Shown here one piece after another: positions 25,864-33,729 of a stretch of 64,000 nucleotides of DNA. The translations under genes were made by a program, and so were the position numbers. The stretch lies in NCBI GenBank assembly GCA_026393275.1, contig JAPLAM010000078.1:21334-85333 (forward strand), read 5' to 3'. The notes under the pieces were generated by a model. It had not been told where the DNA came from and did no database searches. It saw nothing but the letters and a program-made list of their open reading frames with translations. Every line of letters begins with the position of its first letter. The stretch's first letter is position 1. The DNA is from Arthrobacter sp. GTDB lineage: Bacteria > Actinomycetota > Actinomycetes > Actinomycetales > Micrococcaceae.

Positions 25864-26088
25864 GGGGATCCTAACTTTTCCGGCGCAAATGCCGTTGGAA
25901 GGGCGGCCGGTGACTTAGAAGATGATGCTCAGGAGGGGATCGCGGCGACGTCGACCGCGAATTCCAACCGGCAGAGGGTATGACGCAGCGCGGCCCGTCG
26001 CGGGCCTTGCTGCAGGGTGTGGAAAATGTTCCGGCGGACACCTTGGGTGTCGGAACCGGGGATGGCGACGGCGGCTAGAGCCAGCCGA
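25864..26088. other. Spacer before the FAD-oxidoreductase operon
   Basis: 225 nt between the cupin-regulator gene and the FAD gene, both on the minus strand. The minus strand contains an open run (LALAAVAIPGSDTQG...) ending in a stop near 25936, possibly a protein remnant, not recognised. A promoter for the operon may lie here. Confidence 0.4.
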
Positions 26089-26697
26089 TCACCACGCGTG
26101 AGGTGCGTTAACCCAGATCGCTACGCAGACCTCTTCATAGCTGTTCTTGTACCAGTGAGGCGTTTCCGAGGAGAAGGTGATCGAATCGCCTTCTTCCAAG
26201 GTGTACTTCTCGCCGTCCAGGAAGATGTCCTTCCGGCCGGAGATAACAATCCCGAATTCCTCGCCGCTGTGACGGAAAGGAGTGGCGCTGGTGTCGTGGC
26301 CTGGCGGACTCACGATCCATTGGGCCTCCAGCGCACCGTTGAGATCCGGGGTGAGCAGTTCATAAACCGCCTCACCCACAGCCTTCTTGGTGACGCCCTT
26401 GAGGTTACGCCGCTCGGCCTTGCGAACCACGGGGGACCTGGTTTCCTCCTGCCCGAGGAAGAACTTCCCTACAGGAATGTCCAGGCCGTGCGCCAGCTGC
26501 GCCAAGGTGGTGAAAGACGGATTGGCCAGGCCGCGTTCGATCTGGCTTACGATCGCCGGGCTGAGACCAGTGATTTCCGAGAGTTTCGCAAGGGTCATTC
26601 CTTTGTCCTTGCGCATGTTGCGCACCTTGTTGCCCACAGTGGCAAGAAGGACGCTAGTGCCAGCTGGGGAAGATCCCGTGACGATTTCGTTGGTCAT
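26089..26697 (-). CDS. XRE family regulator with C-terminal cupin domain
   Basis: A 202-residue two-domain regulator. Residues about 22-76 form an XRE helix-turn-helix (VRNMRKDKGMTLAKLSEITG, then LSPAIVSQIERGLANPSFTTLAQLA), joined to a C-terminal cupin (PFRHSGEEFGIVISGRKDIF, then DSITFSSETPHWYKN). Such proteins (PuuR/SutR-like) sense a small molecule in the cupin barrel. The ATG at 26697 is preceded by GAGAGAG/CGGAG; the longer open frame upstream is non-coding leader. The gene lies between the catabolic operon and the divergent MHS transporter. Three TGAA-type palindromes lie in its leader (26739, 26768, 26880), so autoregulation and control of the island are likely. Confidence 0.9.
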   Translation of the reverse strand: MTNEIVTGSSPAGTSVLLATVGNKVRNMRKDKGMTLAKLSEITGLSPAIVSQIERGLANPSFTTLAQLAHGLDIPVGKFFLGQEETRSPVVRKAERRNLKGVTKKAVGEAVYELLTPDLNGALEAQWIVSPPGHDTSATPFRHSGEEFGIVISGRKDIFLDGEKYTLEEGDSITFSSETPHWYKNSYEEVCVAIWVNAPHAW

Positions 26698-26738
26698 GCT
26701 CCGACTCTCTCTCGGTGAGCTAACCCACATAACTATAG

Positions 26739-26779
26739 TGAAAACTTTTAGCGAATCAAGGTTTTGGTGAATATTTTTA
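26739..26779. promoter_or_regulatory. Two tandem operator-like sites TGAAnAnnTTTA
   Basis: TGAAAACTTTTA (26739-26750) and TGAATATTTTTA (26768-26779) are near-identical and spaced 29 nt start to start, in AT-rich DNA just upstream of the XRE-cupin gene. They share the shape of the perfect palindrome at 26880. They are likely binding sites of that regulator. Confidence 0.6.
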
Positions 26780-26879
26780 CGTATCGCGTCTGAAGTTGCC
26801 TCTGACGTGCGGTTTTGCCTCGGGTCTGGCGCCGGCCTTCCGCGGGCTGACGGGACTTCTCTGGAAACCATTGACTCCG

Positions 26880-26891
26880 TGAAGATCTTCA
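26880..26891. promoter_or_regulatory. Perfect palindromic operator TGAAGATCTTCA
   Basis: An exact 12-bp palindrome, the symmetric version of the two sites at 26739 and 26768. It lies toward the divergent transporter, so one regulator could control both directions. Confidence 0.6.
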
Positions 26892-27143
26892 ATATAGTTG
26901 TGTGAGCCGCAACACTTTTGGAAGAAAGCTTCGAACAGGTTTGATCGCAAGGCCTTCTGGCGGAAGGTGCATCCAACCCGTGAACGCGTTCCTTTCTAAG
27001 GCAAAGCTGCCGTGACATCTGCCAAGCCATCCGCAGGACACGACGTTGGCCGGTCAGCAAGGACTAATGCCTTGTTGCCGAGTTGGATGGCCCGTTTTGC
27101 ATTCAAGCGCTACGAAGAGGCATGCGTAGCTATCTGGGCTAAC

Positions 27144-27180
27144 TCACCTCCCATGAGGTGACCCGGTCCGCCCTGCGGAC
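27144..27180. promoter_or_regulatory. Two hairpins in the transporter leader
   Basis: TCACCTC-CCAT-GAGGTGA (27144-27161) and GTCCGC-CCT-GCGGAC (27166-27180) lie back to back about 100 nt before the MHS transporter start. They could be an operator and/or an RNA leader structure. The rest of 26698-27281 shows no gene. Confidence 0.5.
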
Positions 27181-27281
27181 CAAGCCAAACGATAGTTTCG
27201 ATCACCGCCGACCCCAACACGGAGTACGCCGGTGATCCGTACCCTCCCGCGCCCCGAAGGCACGGGGGAAGGAAAAGTATC

Positions 27282-28586
27282 ATGACTGACACTGTCGTCA
27301 AGATTGACGTAGAGAGTGGCCGGAAGTCCCGGCTCTCTCCGGAAGTACGCCGCGGGCTGCTTGGCCTCGGGCTGGGGAACACCCTTGAGTGGTACGACTG
27401 GATGGTCTTCGGCCTGCTGTCGGCCTTCATTGGACCCAAGTTCTTCCCGTCGCAGGACCCCGTTGCCGCAACGCTGAGCGCGCTGGCAGTATTTGCTGTC
27501 GGCTTCGCGTTCCGTCCTCTCGGCGGAATCCTGCTCGGTACCTTCGCCGACAGGATCGGCCGACGCAGGGTGATGCTCTGGTCCATCATGATGATGGCGA
27601 CCACCACCCTGATCATTGCCGTGTCGCCGACCTATGACCAGATTGGCCCCGCAGCCGGCGTCATCCTGTTGGTCTGCCGCATCGTCCAGGGCATCTCCAC
27701 CGGCGTTGAGGCTCCGTTGTCCACCGCCCACGCCGTCGAACTCGTCCCCGAGGGACGCGAGGGCTTTGTCGCCGGCATCATCTCCTTCTACGTCAACCTA
27801 GGCATCCTGCTCGCCTCCCTTGTCAGCTACCTCTGCAGCCTGACCCTCAGCGGTGCCGTCATGGCCGATTGGGGATGGCGTGTGCCGTTCATCGTCGGCG
27901 CGGCCTTCGGCTTCGTCGTGGTGTACCTTCGCCGGACACTTCCTGAAACCATGAAGCCCGAAGAAATGGCGGACAACTCCGCGAAAAAGGTCTGGGGCGG
28001 GGTGCGCAAGCACTGGCTCAGCGTGCTCGCCATCACATTCGTCGTCGGAGCCGCCCAGGCGTACAACTACGCCTGGAACACGGGCCTGCCGACGGCGGCC
28101 CGCACCGGCTTCAAGGAAGACGCCACCGCTGTCTTCGCACTCACCACCGTTCTGGGCGTCGTGTTGGTCGTCGGAAGCCTGATCATCAGCAAGGTCGCCG
28201 ATGGCAAGTCGATGTCCAAGTGGTTCCTGATCACCCGCGCGCTGGCCATTCCGTCCGTCTTCCTGATGCTGATGTACGTACGCCCCGGAATCGCCGGGTT
28301 CGCTGCCGTACTCCTGGGAGGTTCGGTGGTGCTGGTGCTCAACATGACCCTGTACAACGTCGTCACCAGCTCCCTCATGCCCAAGGGTTGCCGGGGTGCC
28401 GGAACGGCTCTCGGCTACGGCCTGGGCGTCGCTCTGTTCGGCGGCACAGCCTCCTACCTCCTCGTCTGGCTGCAGTCCCTGAACGCGTCCTGGATCTTCC
28501 CCGTCTACGTCGCCGTCCTGTCCACGCTGAGCATCGTGTTCTACCTGCTCGCACGGAAAAAGAACGGCATCTTCATCGGAAGGTAG
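27282..28586 (+). CDS. MFS transporter, metabolite:H+ symporter (MHS) type
   Basis: A 434-residue, 12-helix permease of the MHS family (ShiA/KgtP/ProP relatives). The diagnostic N terminus is GLGNTLEWYDWMVFGLLSAF, followed by GFAFRPLGGILLGTFADRIG and RRRVMLWSIMMM, then VCRIVQGISTGVEAP. These carriers import organic acids, betaines or keto acids with protons. GGGGGAAGG precedes the ATG. It is divergent from the XRE-cupin regulator and 8 nt upstream of the cytidine-deaminase-like gene, so it should import the substrate of the neighbouring catabolic island. The C terminus lacks the coiled coil of ProP, so osmosensing is unlikely. Confidence 0.92.
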   Translation: MTDTVVKIDVESGRKSRLSPEVRRGLLGLGLGNTLEWYDWMVFGLLSAFIGPKFFPSQDPVAATLSALAVFAVGFAFRPLGGILLGTFADRIGRRRVMLWSIMMMATTTLIIAVSPTYDQIGPAAGVILLVCRIVQGISTGVEAPLSTAHAVELVPEGREGFVAGIISFYVNLGILLASLVSYLCSLTLSGAVMADWGWRVPFIVGAAFGFVVVYLRRTLPETMKPEEMADNSAKKVWGGVRKHWLSVLAITFVVGAAQAYNYAWNTGLPTAARTGFKEDATAVFALTTVLGVVLVVGSLIISKVADGKSMSKWFLITRALAIPSVFLMLMYVRPGIAGFAAVLLGGSVVLVLNMTLYNVVTSSLMPKGCRGAGTALGYGLGVALFGGTASYLLVWLQSLNASWIFPVYVAVLSTLSIVFYLLARKKNGIFIGR

Positions 28587-28594
28587 GAACACCC

Positions 28595-29089
28595 ATGTAC
28601 GTCACCCAAACGGCCCGACGCGGGCCGGACCCCGACGCGACTTACGAGCTCAGTAGCGCAGACGTGGAACTATATGAAGCGGCCCGACGGCTGCTCATCA
28701 CGGCCCACCACAGCGAAAACCATCGCGTGGCCGCCGCAATGCGTGGTGGATCCGGGACCATATACCTCGGTCTCCACATTGGCTCGAAACGCATCAACGT
28801 ATGCGCCGAGTCCAGCGCCCTCGCCAATGCCCGCATCGCCCAGGAAGACACGATCCACTCCGTGGTGGCGGTCAGCATGGACGGGAGCAGTGAACCGCAG
28901 GTCACCAACCCCTGCGGGCTCTGTAGGGAACTGCTACGCAGTTACGGTGCGGAGACATTTGTCCTGGTCGACGCCGAAGGGGAAGTGGAAAAGGTCCGAA
29001 TCAAAGAGCTGCTGCCCTATCCCTGGATGCGTGCAACGGAAACGGAATGGGAGACTCGCCCGCCACGTTCCGGACCGCCGGACACCTGA
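28595..29089 (+). CDS. Cytidine deaminase-like zinc hydrolase
   Basis: A 164-residue protein with the zinc-dependent deaminase fold. VCAESSALANA supplies the first ligand and catalytic Glu (here C-A-E, as in tetrameric cytidine deaminases) and TNPCGLCRELL supplies the PCxxC ligands. Early segments (ADVELYEAARRLLITAHH, VAAAMRGGSGTIYLGLHIGS) resemble both cytidine deaminase and blasticidin-S deaminase. The gene is 8 nt after the MHS transporter with AGGTAGGA before the ATG, so it belongs to that operon and not to pyrimidine salvage by context. It may deaminate an N-heterocycle or amino-substituted intermediate imported by the transporter. That substrate is inferred. Confidence 0.85.
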   Translation: MYVTQTARRGPDPDATYELSSADVELYEAARRLLITAHHSENHRVAAAMRGGSGTIYLGLHIGSKRINVCAESSALANARIAQEDTIHSVVAVSMDGSSEPQVTNPCGLCRELLRSYGAETFVLVDAEGEVEKVRIKELLPYPWMRATETEWETRPPRSGPPDT

Positions 29090-29122
29090 CAAGAACCGCA
29101 AGACAGCATCATCTGAGGATCG

Positions 29123-29160
29123 ACGGAGGCCGAGACATACAAGTTCCGGCCTCCGTTCGT
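29123..29160 (+). terminator. Terminator after deaminase-like gene
   Basis: ACGGAGGCCG (29123-29132) pairs with CGGCCTCCGT (29147-29156) around a 14-nt loop, followed by TCGT and a T-containing run. It lies 33 nt after the stop and ends the transporter/deaminase operon. Confidence 0.7.
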
Positions 29161-29653
29161 GTCTTAGGCGTCGACGGGCATTCTCGTGCTTGCACCATCG
29201 CTCCGCCAAGCTCTTGCTCGGCGGAGTAACCGGCAGGGGAACCGCTTCACACCAATTGGCCCCGGCCTGGACTTCCTTAGAACAGCGGCCAGGGCCCCGC
29301 CGGCATCTCCCCGCTCGGAGCCGGAAACCGCCCCGCCAAGCGCAACCTGGCACAGCGCGCGGCGAGCGAAGCGACTTCTTCGGTGCTAAGCAAGCCCGCC
29401 AGATTTCGGCCCAGGCCGCCGCGCAGTCCTTCACTAACAGGAGGCCATGGATGCTCCTTGGTTGTTCGGTGCCCGCACTCCCGAAAGGGGTGGGGCTGTG
29501 TCTGTGCGCCAGGGCTCCCGCCGGTCTTCCGCGATCTCCGCTATTGGGGGCGGGCATCATTGCCGGAAGTACGGCACATTCCGGGAGAGTGGGGGTACTG
29601 GCACGACCTTCCCCAGCCAGGGGCAACGGAAGGCCCCCACCGGCGCCACGGGG
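29161..29653. other. Non-coding stretch
   Basis: About 490 nt with no credible gene on either strand. One small hairpin (CTCCGCC/GGCGGAG, 29201-29226) is visible. It separates the catabolic island from the minus-strand YCII/ArsR operon. Confidence 0.5.
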
Positions 29654-29983
29654 TTACATGTTCATGTCGACAAGTTCGAAGATCTCAAGGCTGAACTGAC
29701 CGTTTCCCTCAGAGAGGTATGGGTGTCCCTCGGTGAGAGCTTTCGCGGCGTCGAGGTTCGCGGCCTCAACGATGGTGTAGCCCTGAAGCTCGGAGGCTTC
29801 GGCGCCGGTTCCGTCGTCGACGATCGAGGCACGGGCCCCGAACGGGGCGCCCCCGTCGATCAGGGCCGGGCCCACTTTGCCCATCCATTCGCCCCATGCG
29901 GCCATCTGTTCAGCGGACTGCGCCTCGGTGAACTGATCCATGGGTGTCGCGGGTCCCTTGTAGATGTAGATGAACTTGCTCAT
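29654..29983 (-). CDS. YCII-related domain protein
   Basis: A 109-residue single-domain YCII/DGPF-fold protein. It begins MSKFIYIYKGPATPMDQFTE, has MAAWGEWMGKVGPALIDGGAPF and GYTIVEAANLDAAKALTEGHPYL, and ends EIFELVDMNM. Members are small ferredoxin-like-fold proteins, often next to RNA polymerase ECF sigma genes or SRPBCC proteins. A catalytic role has been proposed for some but is not established. It is 146 nt downstream of the SRPBCC gene on the same strand and may be expressed with the ArsR operon. The function is unknown. Confidence 0.88.
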   Translation of the reverse strand: MSKFIYIYKGPATPMDQFTEAQSAEQMAAWGEWMGKVGPALIDGGAPFGARASIVDDGTGAEASELQGYTIVEAANLDAAKALTEGHPYLSEGNGQFSLEIFELVDMNM

Positions 29984-30129
29984 GGCAGTGTCCTTTCGTT
30001 CGATCCATGGTGCGGAGGTTGGTGCGGTGCGGTGCGGTGCCGCTGTTGGTGTGGTCCCGACACTAGCGGTCCGGGATGGTCCCGGAACAGGAGTGCAGCG
30101 GGGCTTGCTGCCCTGGGAATATCCGGGCC

Positions 30130-30570
30130 CTAGGGCTGCCCGGATTCAAGGAGGGCTTTGAGGTCCTTGAGGTTCTTGCGCATGGCCATGCGCATCATCG
30201 GAGCCATGAATGCCCCCGCCACTGCGGAGAAGCCTGAAGGCTCGCCGCTGTTGCGCAGGGTCATCCGGGTTGATCCGCCCTCGTCGGACCACGTGTAGGT
30301 GGTTTGCATCGGGAAGGGTCCCTGGCTTGTCCGCATGACCAGCTTTTCGCCCGGGACCAGTTCGGTCGTCTCGTAAACGTACTCGAGGGTGCGGCCCATG
30401 AAGTGGGCGGTGAAGGCCACCAGGGAGCCGACGGTGAGGGGCGGGGTCGTACGCCACTGGGCGGAGTCGATGTTTGCGTACCAGCGCGGGGCATTGCCGG
30501 GGTCGGAGGCATACTCGGCTACGGCCGCCCGGGGGACGTGGATGAGAGTTTCGGTCTGAACGTTAACCAC
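30130..30570 (-). CDS. SRPBCC family protein
   Basis: A 146-residue START/SRPBCC-like ligand-binding protein. TLIHVPRAAVAEYASDPGNAPRWY is the N-terminal strand-helix pattern. It is followed by VYETTELVPGEKLVMRT and GSTRMTLRNSG, with a C-terminal helix rich in Met and basic residues (MMRMAMRKNLKDLKALLES). The GTG start at 30570 comes 17 nt after the stop of the fused SRPBCC/DinB gene, so it is the third gene of the ArsR operon. Such proteins bind hydrophobic ligands. The closest type is a polyketide cyclase/dehydrase-like protein without assigned chemistry. Confidence 0.85.
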   Translation of the reverse strand: MVNVQTETLIHVPRAAVAEYASDPGNAPRWYANIDSAQWRTTPPLTVGSLVAFTAHFMGRTLEYVYETTELVPGEKLVMRTSQGPFPMQTTYTWSDEGGSTRMTLRNSGEPSGFSAVAGAFMAPMMRMAMRKNLKDLKALLESGQP

Positions 30571-30586
30571 AGTGGTTCCGCTGCTT

Positions 30587-31561
30587 CTACGCGGCCGTGG
30601 CGATGCGGCCGGTGAAGGCGACCAGCCGGGCCATGCTCTCGGCAGATTCATCCACCAAGGTTTCCTCGGCGAAGCTGGTTCCGCGCATCTGCGGGCTGAT
30701 GGTGTTCCGGGCGAGGTCCAGGACGTAACCGGACAGTGCCGGGGCGACTTCGAGTTCGCGGCCGGTGGCGGTGGCGACATCCCAGGCATGGACCAGGAAT
30801 TCGAGGTTCAGGATGTTCGCCACGATGGTCGCGGGTAGTTCGGCGAATCCCATGTCGATGGTTCCTTCCAGGCCGCGCGCCTGGAACGCTTCGAGGGTCG
30901 GCTGCGCGGCATCCGCCAGGCGCTTCTCCGGGGCGGCAGAAGGCTCATCTATGATCGTCAGTCCTAAGGCCTTTCCGATGCCGGTGACAGAACCAACGAG
31001 GTGGTCCACCAACTCCGCGACAGTGAAGGCGTCGCACGGAGTCGGCAGGGCCATCTCCGACGCGGTGAGAGTGTCCAGGATCCGCTGGGCGATTGCCAGG
31101 GTGGCTTCGGCGCTCACCAGTTCATTGATGGGATCGGGTGCCGCGGCCCAGTCGTCGGCGCCGGCGTCTCCGGTTGTGGTGAGGACGACGAGACGGTCCA
31201 GGAAGTGCTTCCAGCCTTCGGTGTGACCCACCTCCTCCTCCGGACCCAGGCCCTCGTGTACGAGCCGGACCATGGTTCCGCCCTCCACCTCATCCAGCGT
31301 GATGGTCACCGTTGAATGATCCGACGGGGCGATGGCGTCTTCCCAGCCCCAGGTGAAGACCACCCGCTTGCCGGGCTCGATTTCGGTGAAGGTTCCTGCC
31401 GCGGAATGCCCCGGGGTGATGGTCCAGCGGTAGTCACCGCCGACGCGCAGGTCCACGCGTGCGGCCACGGTTTGCCAGCGGCGGAGCCGTTCGGGCCGGG
31501 TGATCAGGGCGAATGCCTCGTCGGGGCTGACCGGGATGAGTACGGATTTGGCAATAGACAT
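30587..31561 (-). CDS. SRPBCC (AHSA1)-TIGR03086 (DinB/maleylpyruvate isomerase-type) fusion
   Basis: A 324-residue two-domain fusion. Residues 1-135 are an AHSA1-like SRPBCC domain (RLRRWQTVAARVDLRVGGDY, VVFTWGWED, GWKHFLDRL). Residues about 145-324 are a TIGR03086-type DinB/mycothiol-dependent isomerase fold (MALPTPCDAFTVAELVDHLV, then the later LEFLVHAWDVATATGR with its metal-binding His). Separate proteins are usual; here they are joined. The ATG overlaps the ArsR stop by one codon. ArsR plus SRPBCC pairs often respond to stress or xenobiotics, and the DinB domain suggests thiol (mycothiol) chemistry. No substrate is known. Confidence 0.9.
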   Translation of the reverse strand: MSIAKSVLIPVSPDEAFALITRPERLRRWQTVAARVDLRVGGDYRWTITPGHSAAGTFTEIEPGKRVVFTWGWEDAIAPSDHSTVTITLDEVEGGTMVRLVHEGLGPEEEVGHTEGWKHFLDRLVVLTTTGDAGADDWAAAPDPINELVSAEATLAIAQRILDTLTASEMALPTPCDAFTVAELVDHLVGSVTGIGKALGLTIIDEPSAAPEKRLADAAQPTLEAFQARGLEGTIDMGFAELPATIVANILNLEFLVHAWDVATATGRELEVAPALSGYVLDLARNTISPQMRGTSFAEETLVDESAESMARLVAFTGRIATAA

Positions 31562-31881
31562 CAGGTATCTCCTTGGTGTGGTTGTGTGTGCAGGCTCGCG
31601 GCGTCGGCCGCCAGCAAATCAAGCTCCGTAGTCCAGAAGGACTCCAGCGCGCAGCGCAGCCGGGCCATGCCGCCGGGATCCAGCCGGTAATACCGGTTCC
31701 GCCCGTCCTTCCGGGCCAGGACCAGCCCGGCACCGGCCAGGAGCAACAGGTGCTGGGAAATAGCGGACCGGGTCACCGGGAAATGACCCGCAAGTTCAGT
31801 CACGCCCTGTTCCCCGCGCGCCAGAAGCTGGAGCAGGGCCCGCCGGGTCGGTTCCGCAGCAGTCTCCAGAACATCAGGCAT
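31561..31881 (-). CDS. ArsR family transcriptional regulator
   Basis: A 106-residue winged-helix repressor. It starts MPDVLETAAEPTRRALLQLL and contains VTELAGHFPVTRSAISQHLL (helix-turn-helix with the SQHL recognition helix), then AGLVLARKDGRNRYYRLDPG (wing). There is no metal-binding CxC motif, so it belongs to the metal-independent SdpR-like group that pairs with SRPBCC genes. It is the first gene of a minus-strand operon, overlapping the fused SRPBCC gene by one codon. An inverted repeat CGTTAG-N6-CTAACG begins 8 nt before its ATG and is a likely autoregulatory operator. Confidence 0.92.
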   Translation of the reverse strand: MPDVLETAAEPTRRALLQLLARGEQGVTELAGHFPVTRSAISQHLLLLAGAGLVLARKDGRNRYYRLDPGGMARLRCALESFWTTELDLLAADAASLHTQPHQGDT

Positions 31882-31888
31882 ACAAATA

Positions 31889-31906
31889 CGTTAGCGAACA
31901 CTAACG
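31889..31906. promoter_or_regulatory. ArsR operator CGTTAG-N6-CTAACG
   Basis: A perfect 6+6 inverted repeat with a 6-nt spacer, immediately upstream of the ArsR start codon. Its position would block promoter or leader access; it is typical of autoregulation. Confidence 0.7.
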
Positions 31907-32061
31907 CATTTCACAAGAACGGAATCCGACAGCACGCAACGGTTGGTCAAAGGTAGCGGCGCCGTCGGGAAACCTTTGCGGTTAGACGATCGATCAACTT
32001 GCGGACGGATGATTCGCTGGGCATGGGGAGCGGTACAAGACGTTCACTGAACGCCGCCGGG

Positions 32062-32706
32062 TCAGCCGGTCGCTGGTGTAGGTGCGTCGAAGGCGAGTTT
32101 CATCCCGACTGCGCCCAAAAGACTTCCTGTGATCAACCGCTGCCATTTCATCCATGAGGGGCGGGCTCGGAGGAACATGGCGATTGCACCTGCGGCAAGC
32201 ACGATTGCTGCGTTCACGACCAGGCTGATGGTGATCTGCACGCTACCGAGGATGAATCCCTGAGTGACAGGGTTACCTGCGGACGGGGTGATGAACTGGG
32301 GAATCAGTGCCAAGTACATGATGGCCGCTTTGGGGTTCAGCAGGTTCGTCATCAGACCCATGTGGAACAGTTTCCATCGAGAGTCAGGCGGGATCTCACG
32401 GGGTTCGAAGACTGACAGGCCGCCCGGGCGGAGGGTCTTCCAGGCCAAGTACAAAAGGTATACAGCGCCAGCGATCTTGAGCCCGGCGTAGAACCACGGG
32501 ACAACGATGAAGACTGCGGCCAGACCAACGTTAGCCGTGGTCATGTAGACCATGAATCCAACCATCGTCCCGGCCAACGAGAGCATGCCGGCCTTCCAAC
32601 CTTGGCTGATACTCCGGGAGACGAGGTAGATCATGTTTGGCCCCGGAGTAAGTACCATTCCCAACGCGACGACCGCGATTCCGATAATGGCAACGCTTGA
32701 GACCAT
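32062..32706 (-). CDS. LysE family exporter (RhtB-like)
   Basis: A 214-residue inner-membrane exporter with about six helices. Family landmarks are VLTPGPNMIYLVSRSISQGW near the N terminus (the TPGPN motif) and GLMTNLLNPKAAIMYLALIP in the middle (the NPK motif). Members export amino acids or derivatives. The start at 32706 is chosen because GAGGAG lies 9 nt before that ATG. An upstream ATG encoding MYEEKRT would contain this Shine-Dalgarno. It stands alone, with no regulator beside it. Confidence 0.93.
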   Translation of the reverse strand: MVSSVAIIGIAVVALGMVLTPGPNMIYLVSRSISQGWKAGMLSLAGTMVGFMVYMTTANVGLAAVFIVVPWFYAGLKIAGAVYLLYLAWKTLRPGGLSVFEPREIPPDSRWKLFHMGLMTNLLNPKAAIMYLALIPQFITPSAGNPVTQGFILGSVQITISLVVNAAIVLAAGAIAMFLRARPSWMKWQRLITGSLLGAVGMKLAFDAPTPATG

Positions 32707-33097
32707 GGTTCGCTTCTCCTCGTACATGGGGCTTCTGGAGCGGACTCTACCTTGCCGCGTGGACGCACGACGACGGGGGCCGCCGTAGGGCCCTCCATCG
32801 TTCAGTACGCGACGGCCACCGAAGCTAGTGGGCTGCTCACTGCTGTTACCGAGGCACCACGTCGCTGGAGATGGGCCCACTACCTCGGCGTGGTCCTCGG
32901 CCCTCACACTTGCATCGGCTGTGGCGGACCCGGCAGCTTCGTTGCCCTTGCAGCCGGCCTTCCCAGCAGTGTTCTCAATTTTGTCGCGTACTCCCGTGGT
33001 GTTTCGTCCCCGGTTGTTGGCCGGCCGATCGATACGGCGGCCTTGGCCGCATCCTCAGCATGTGGATTATCCGGGTTTCGATTCCGGCGTGGGCCTT
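32707..33097. other. Non-coding stretch
   Basis: 390 nt between LysE and the SnoaL gene. No protein or RNA was recognised. The LysE promoter should be near 32750. Confidence 0.5.
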
Positions 33098-33490
33098 CTA
33101 GACCCAGAAATCGTCAAATTTCCCGGTGTCCTCGAAATACTCCCGTCCCTCCGTGATCTTTCCGTCGCGGACCACAAACGTGATGATGGTGCCCACGTCC
33201 AGAGTTTTGTCGCCGCTCGTTGCCTGGGTTTGCTGAATCGCGACAGTGTAGTTTTCCCCGCCAACAATGTCCTTGAGGTTGGCTTGGAAACGACCTTGGG
33301 TGCGGGCTCCCAATTCGCCGAAGAACGCCAAAATGGCGTCGCGCCCCTTCTTCGTGCCTGATAGCACGCCGCCTCCGGCTGCGTGCCAGACCGCGTCCTC
33401 AGCGAACATCTCGCTCAGGCTCGCCATATCCCCAGTGTTGAAGGCCTCATACCCGCGTCGGACCAAATCAACGTTTTCTGTGGTTCCCAT
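33098..33490 (-). CDS. SnoaL-like (NTF2-fold) protein
   Basis: A 130-residue nuclear-transport-factor-2-fold protein. VDLVRRGYEAFNTGDMASLS and MFAEDAVWHAAGGGVLSGTK are the typical first helix-strand section. GREYFEDTGKFDDFWV is the typical last strand. Such proteins act as small-molecule isomerases/cyclases or have no known reaction. I choose ATG 33490 because GGAGAGG lies 9 nt upstream; ATG 33511 has no usable spacing. The gene is monocistronic. Its substrate is unknown. Confidence 0.9.
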   Translation of the reverse strand: MGTTENVDLVRRGYEAFNTGDMASLSEMFAEDAVWHAAGGGVLSGTKKGRDAILAFFGELGARTQGRFQANLKDIVGGENYTVAIQQTQATSGDKTLDVGTIITFVVRDGKITEGREYFEDTGKFDDFWV

Positions 33491-33729
33491 GATCGGACAC
33501 CTCTCCGTCATCCTTGTTGGGTCGTGCTGGGACGGCTTAACGGTATTCCTGGGCCGGGGGCCGTGTCGACGGTCTAACGGTTACCTCGGAGCGGCCCCTT
33601 GAGTCTGAGGGAGCGACCCTCGCGACCCGGTGCGCACTTTGATTGGCCGGCCCACGTCCCTTGGCCATAGCCGTCGACGGGCGAGGACTTGCGCTAACTG
33701 GCCGCCGGCGCTCGGAACCGGCAACGCCG
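33491..33729. other. Short non-coding stretch before the Doc relic
   Basis: About 240 nt; nothing recognised. If a Phd-type antitoxin gene once preceded the Doc relic it should have been here, but no trace was found. Confidence 0.4.

Noticed and set aside
29383..29694. Plus-strand frame of 103 codons before the YCII gene
   Set aside because: Cys/Arg/Pro-rich, overlaps the end of the convergent YCII gene, no family resemblance.
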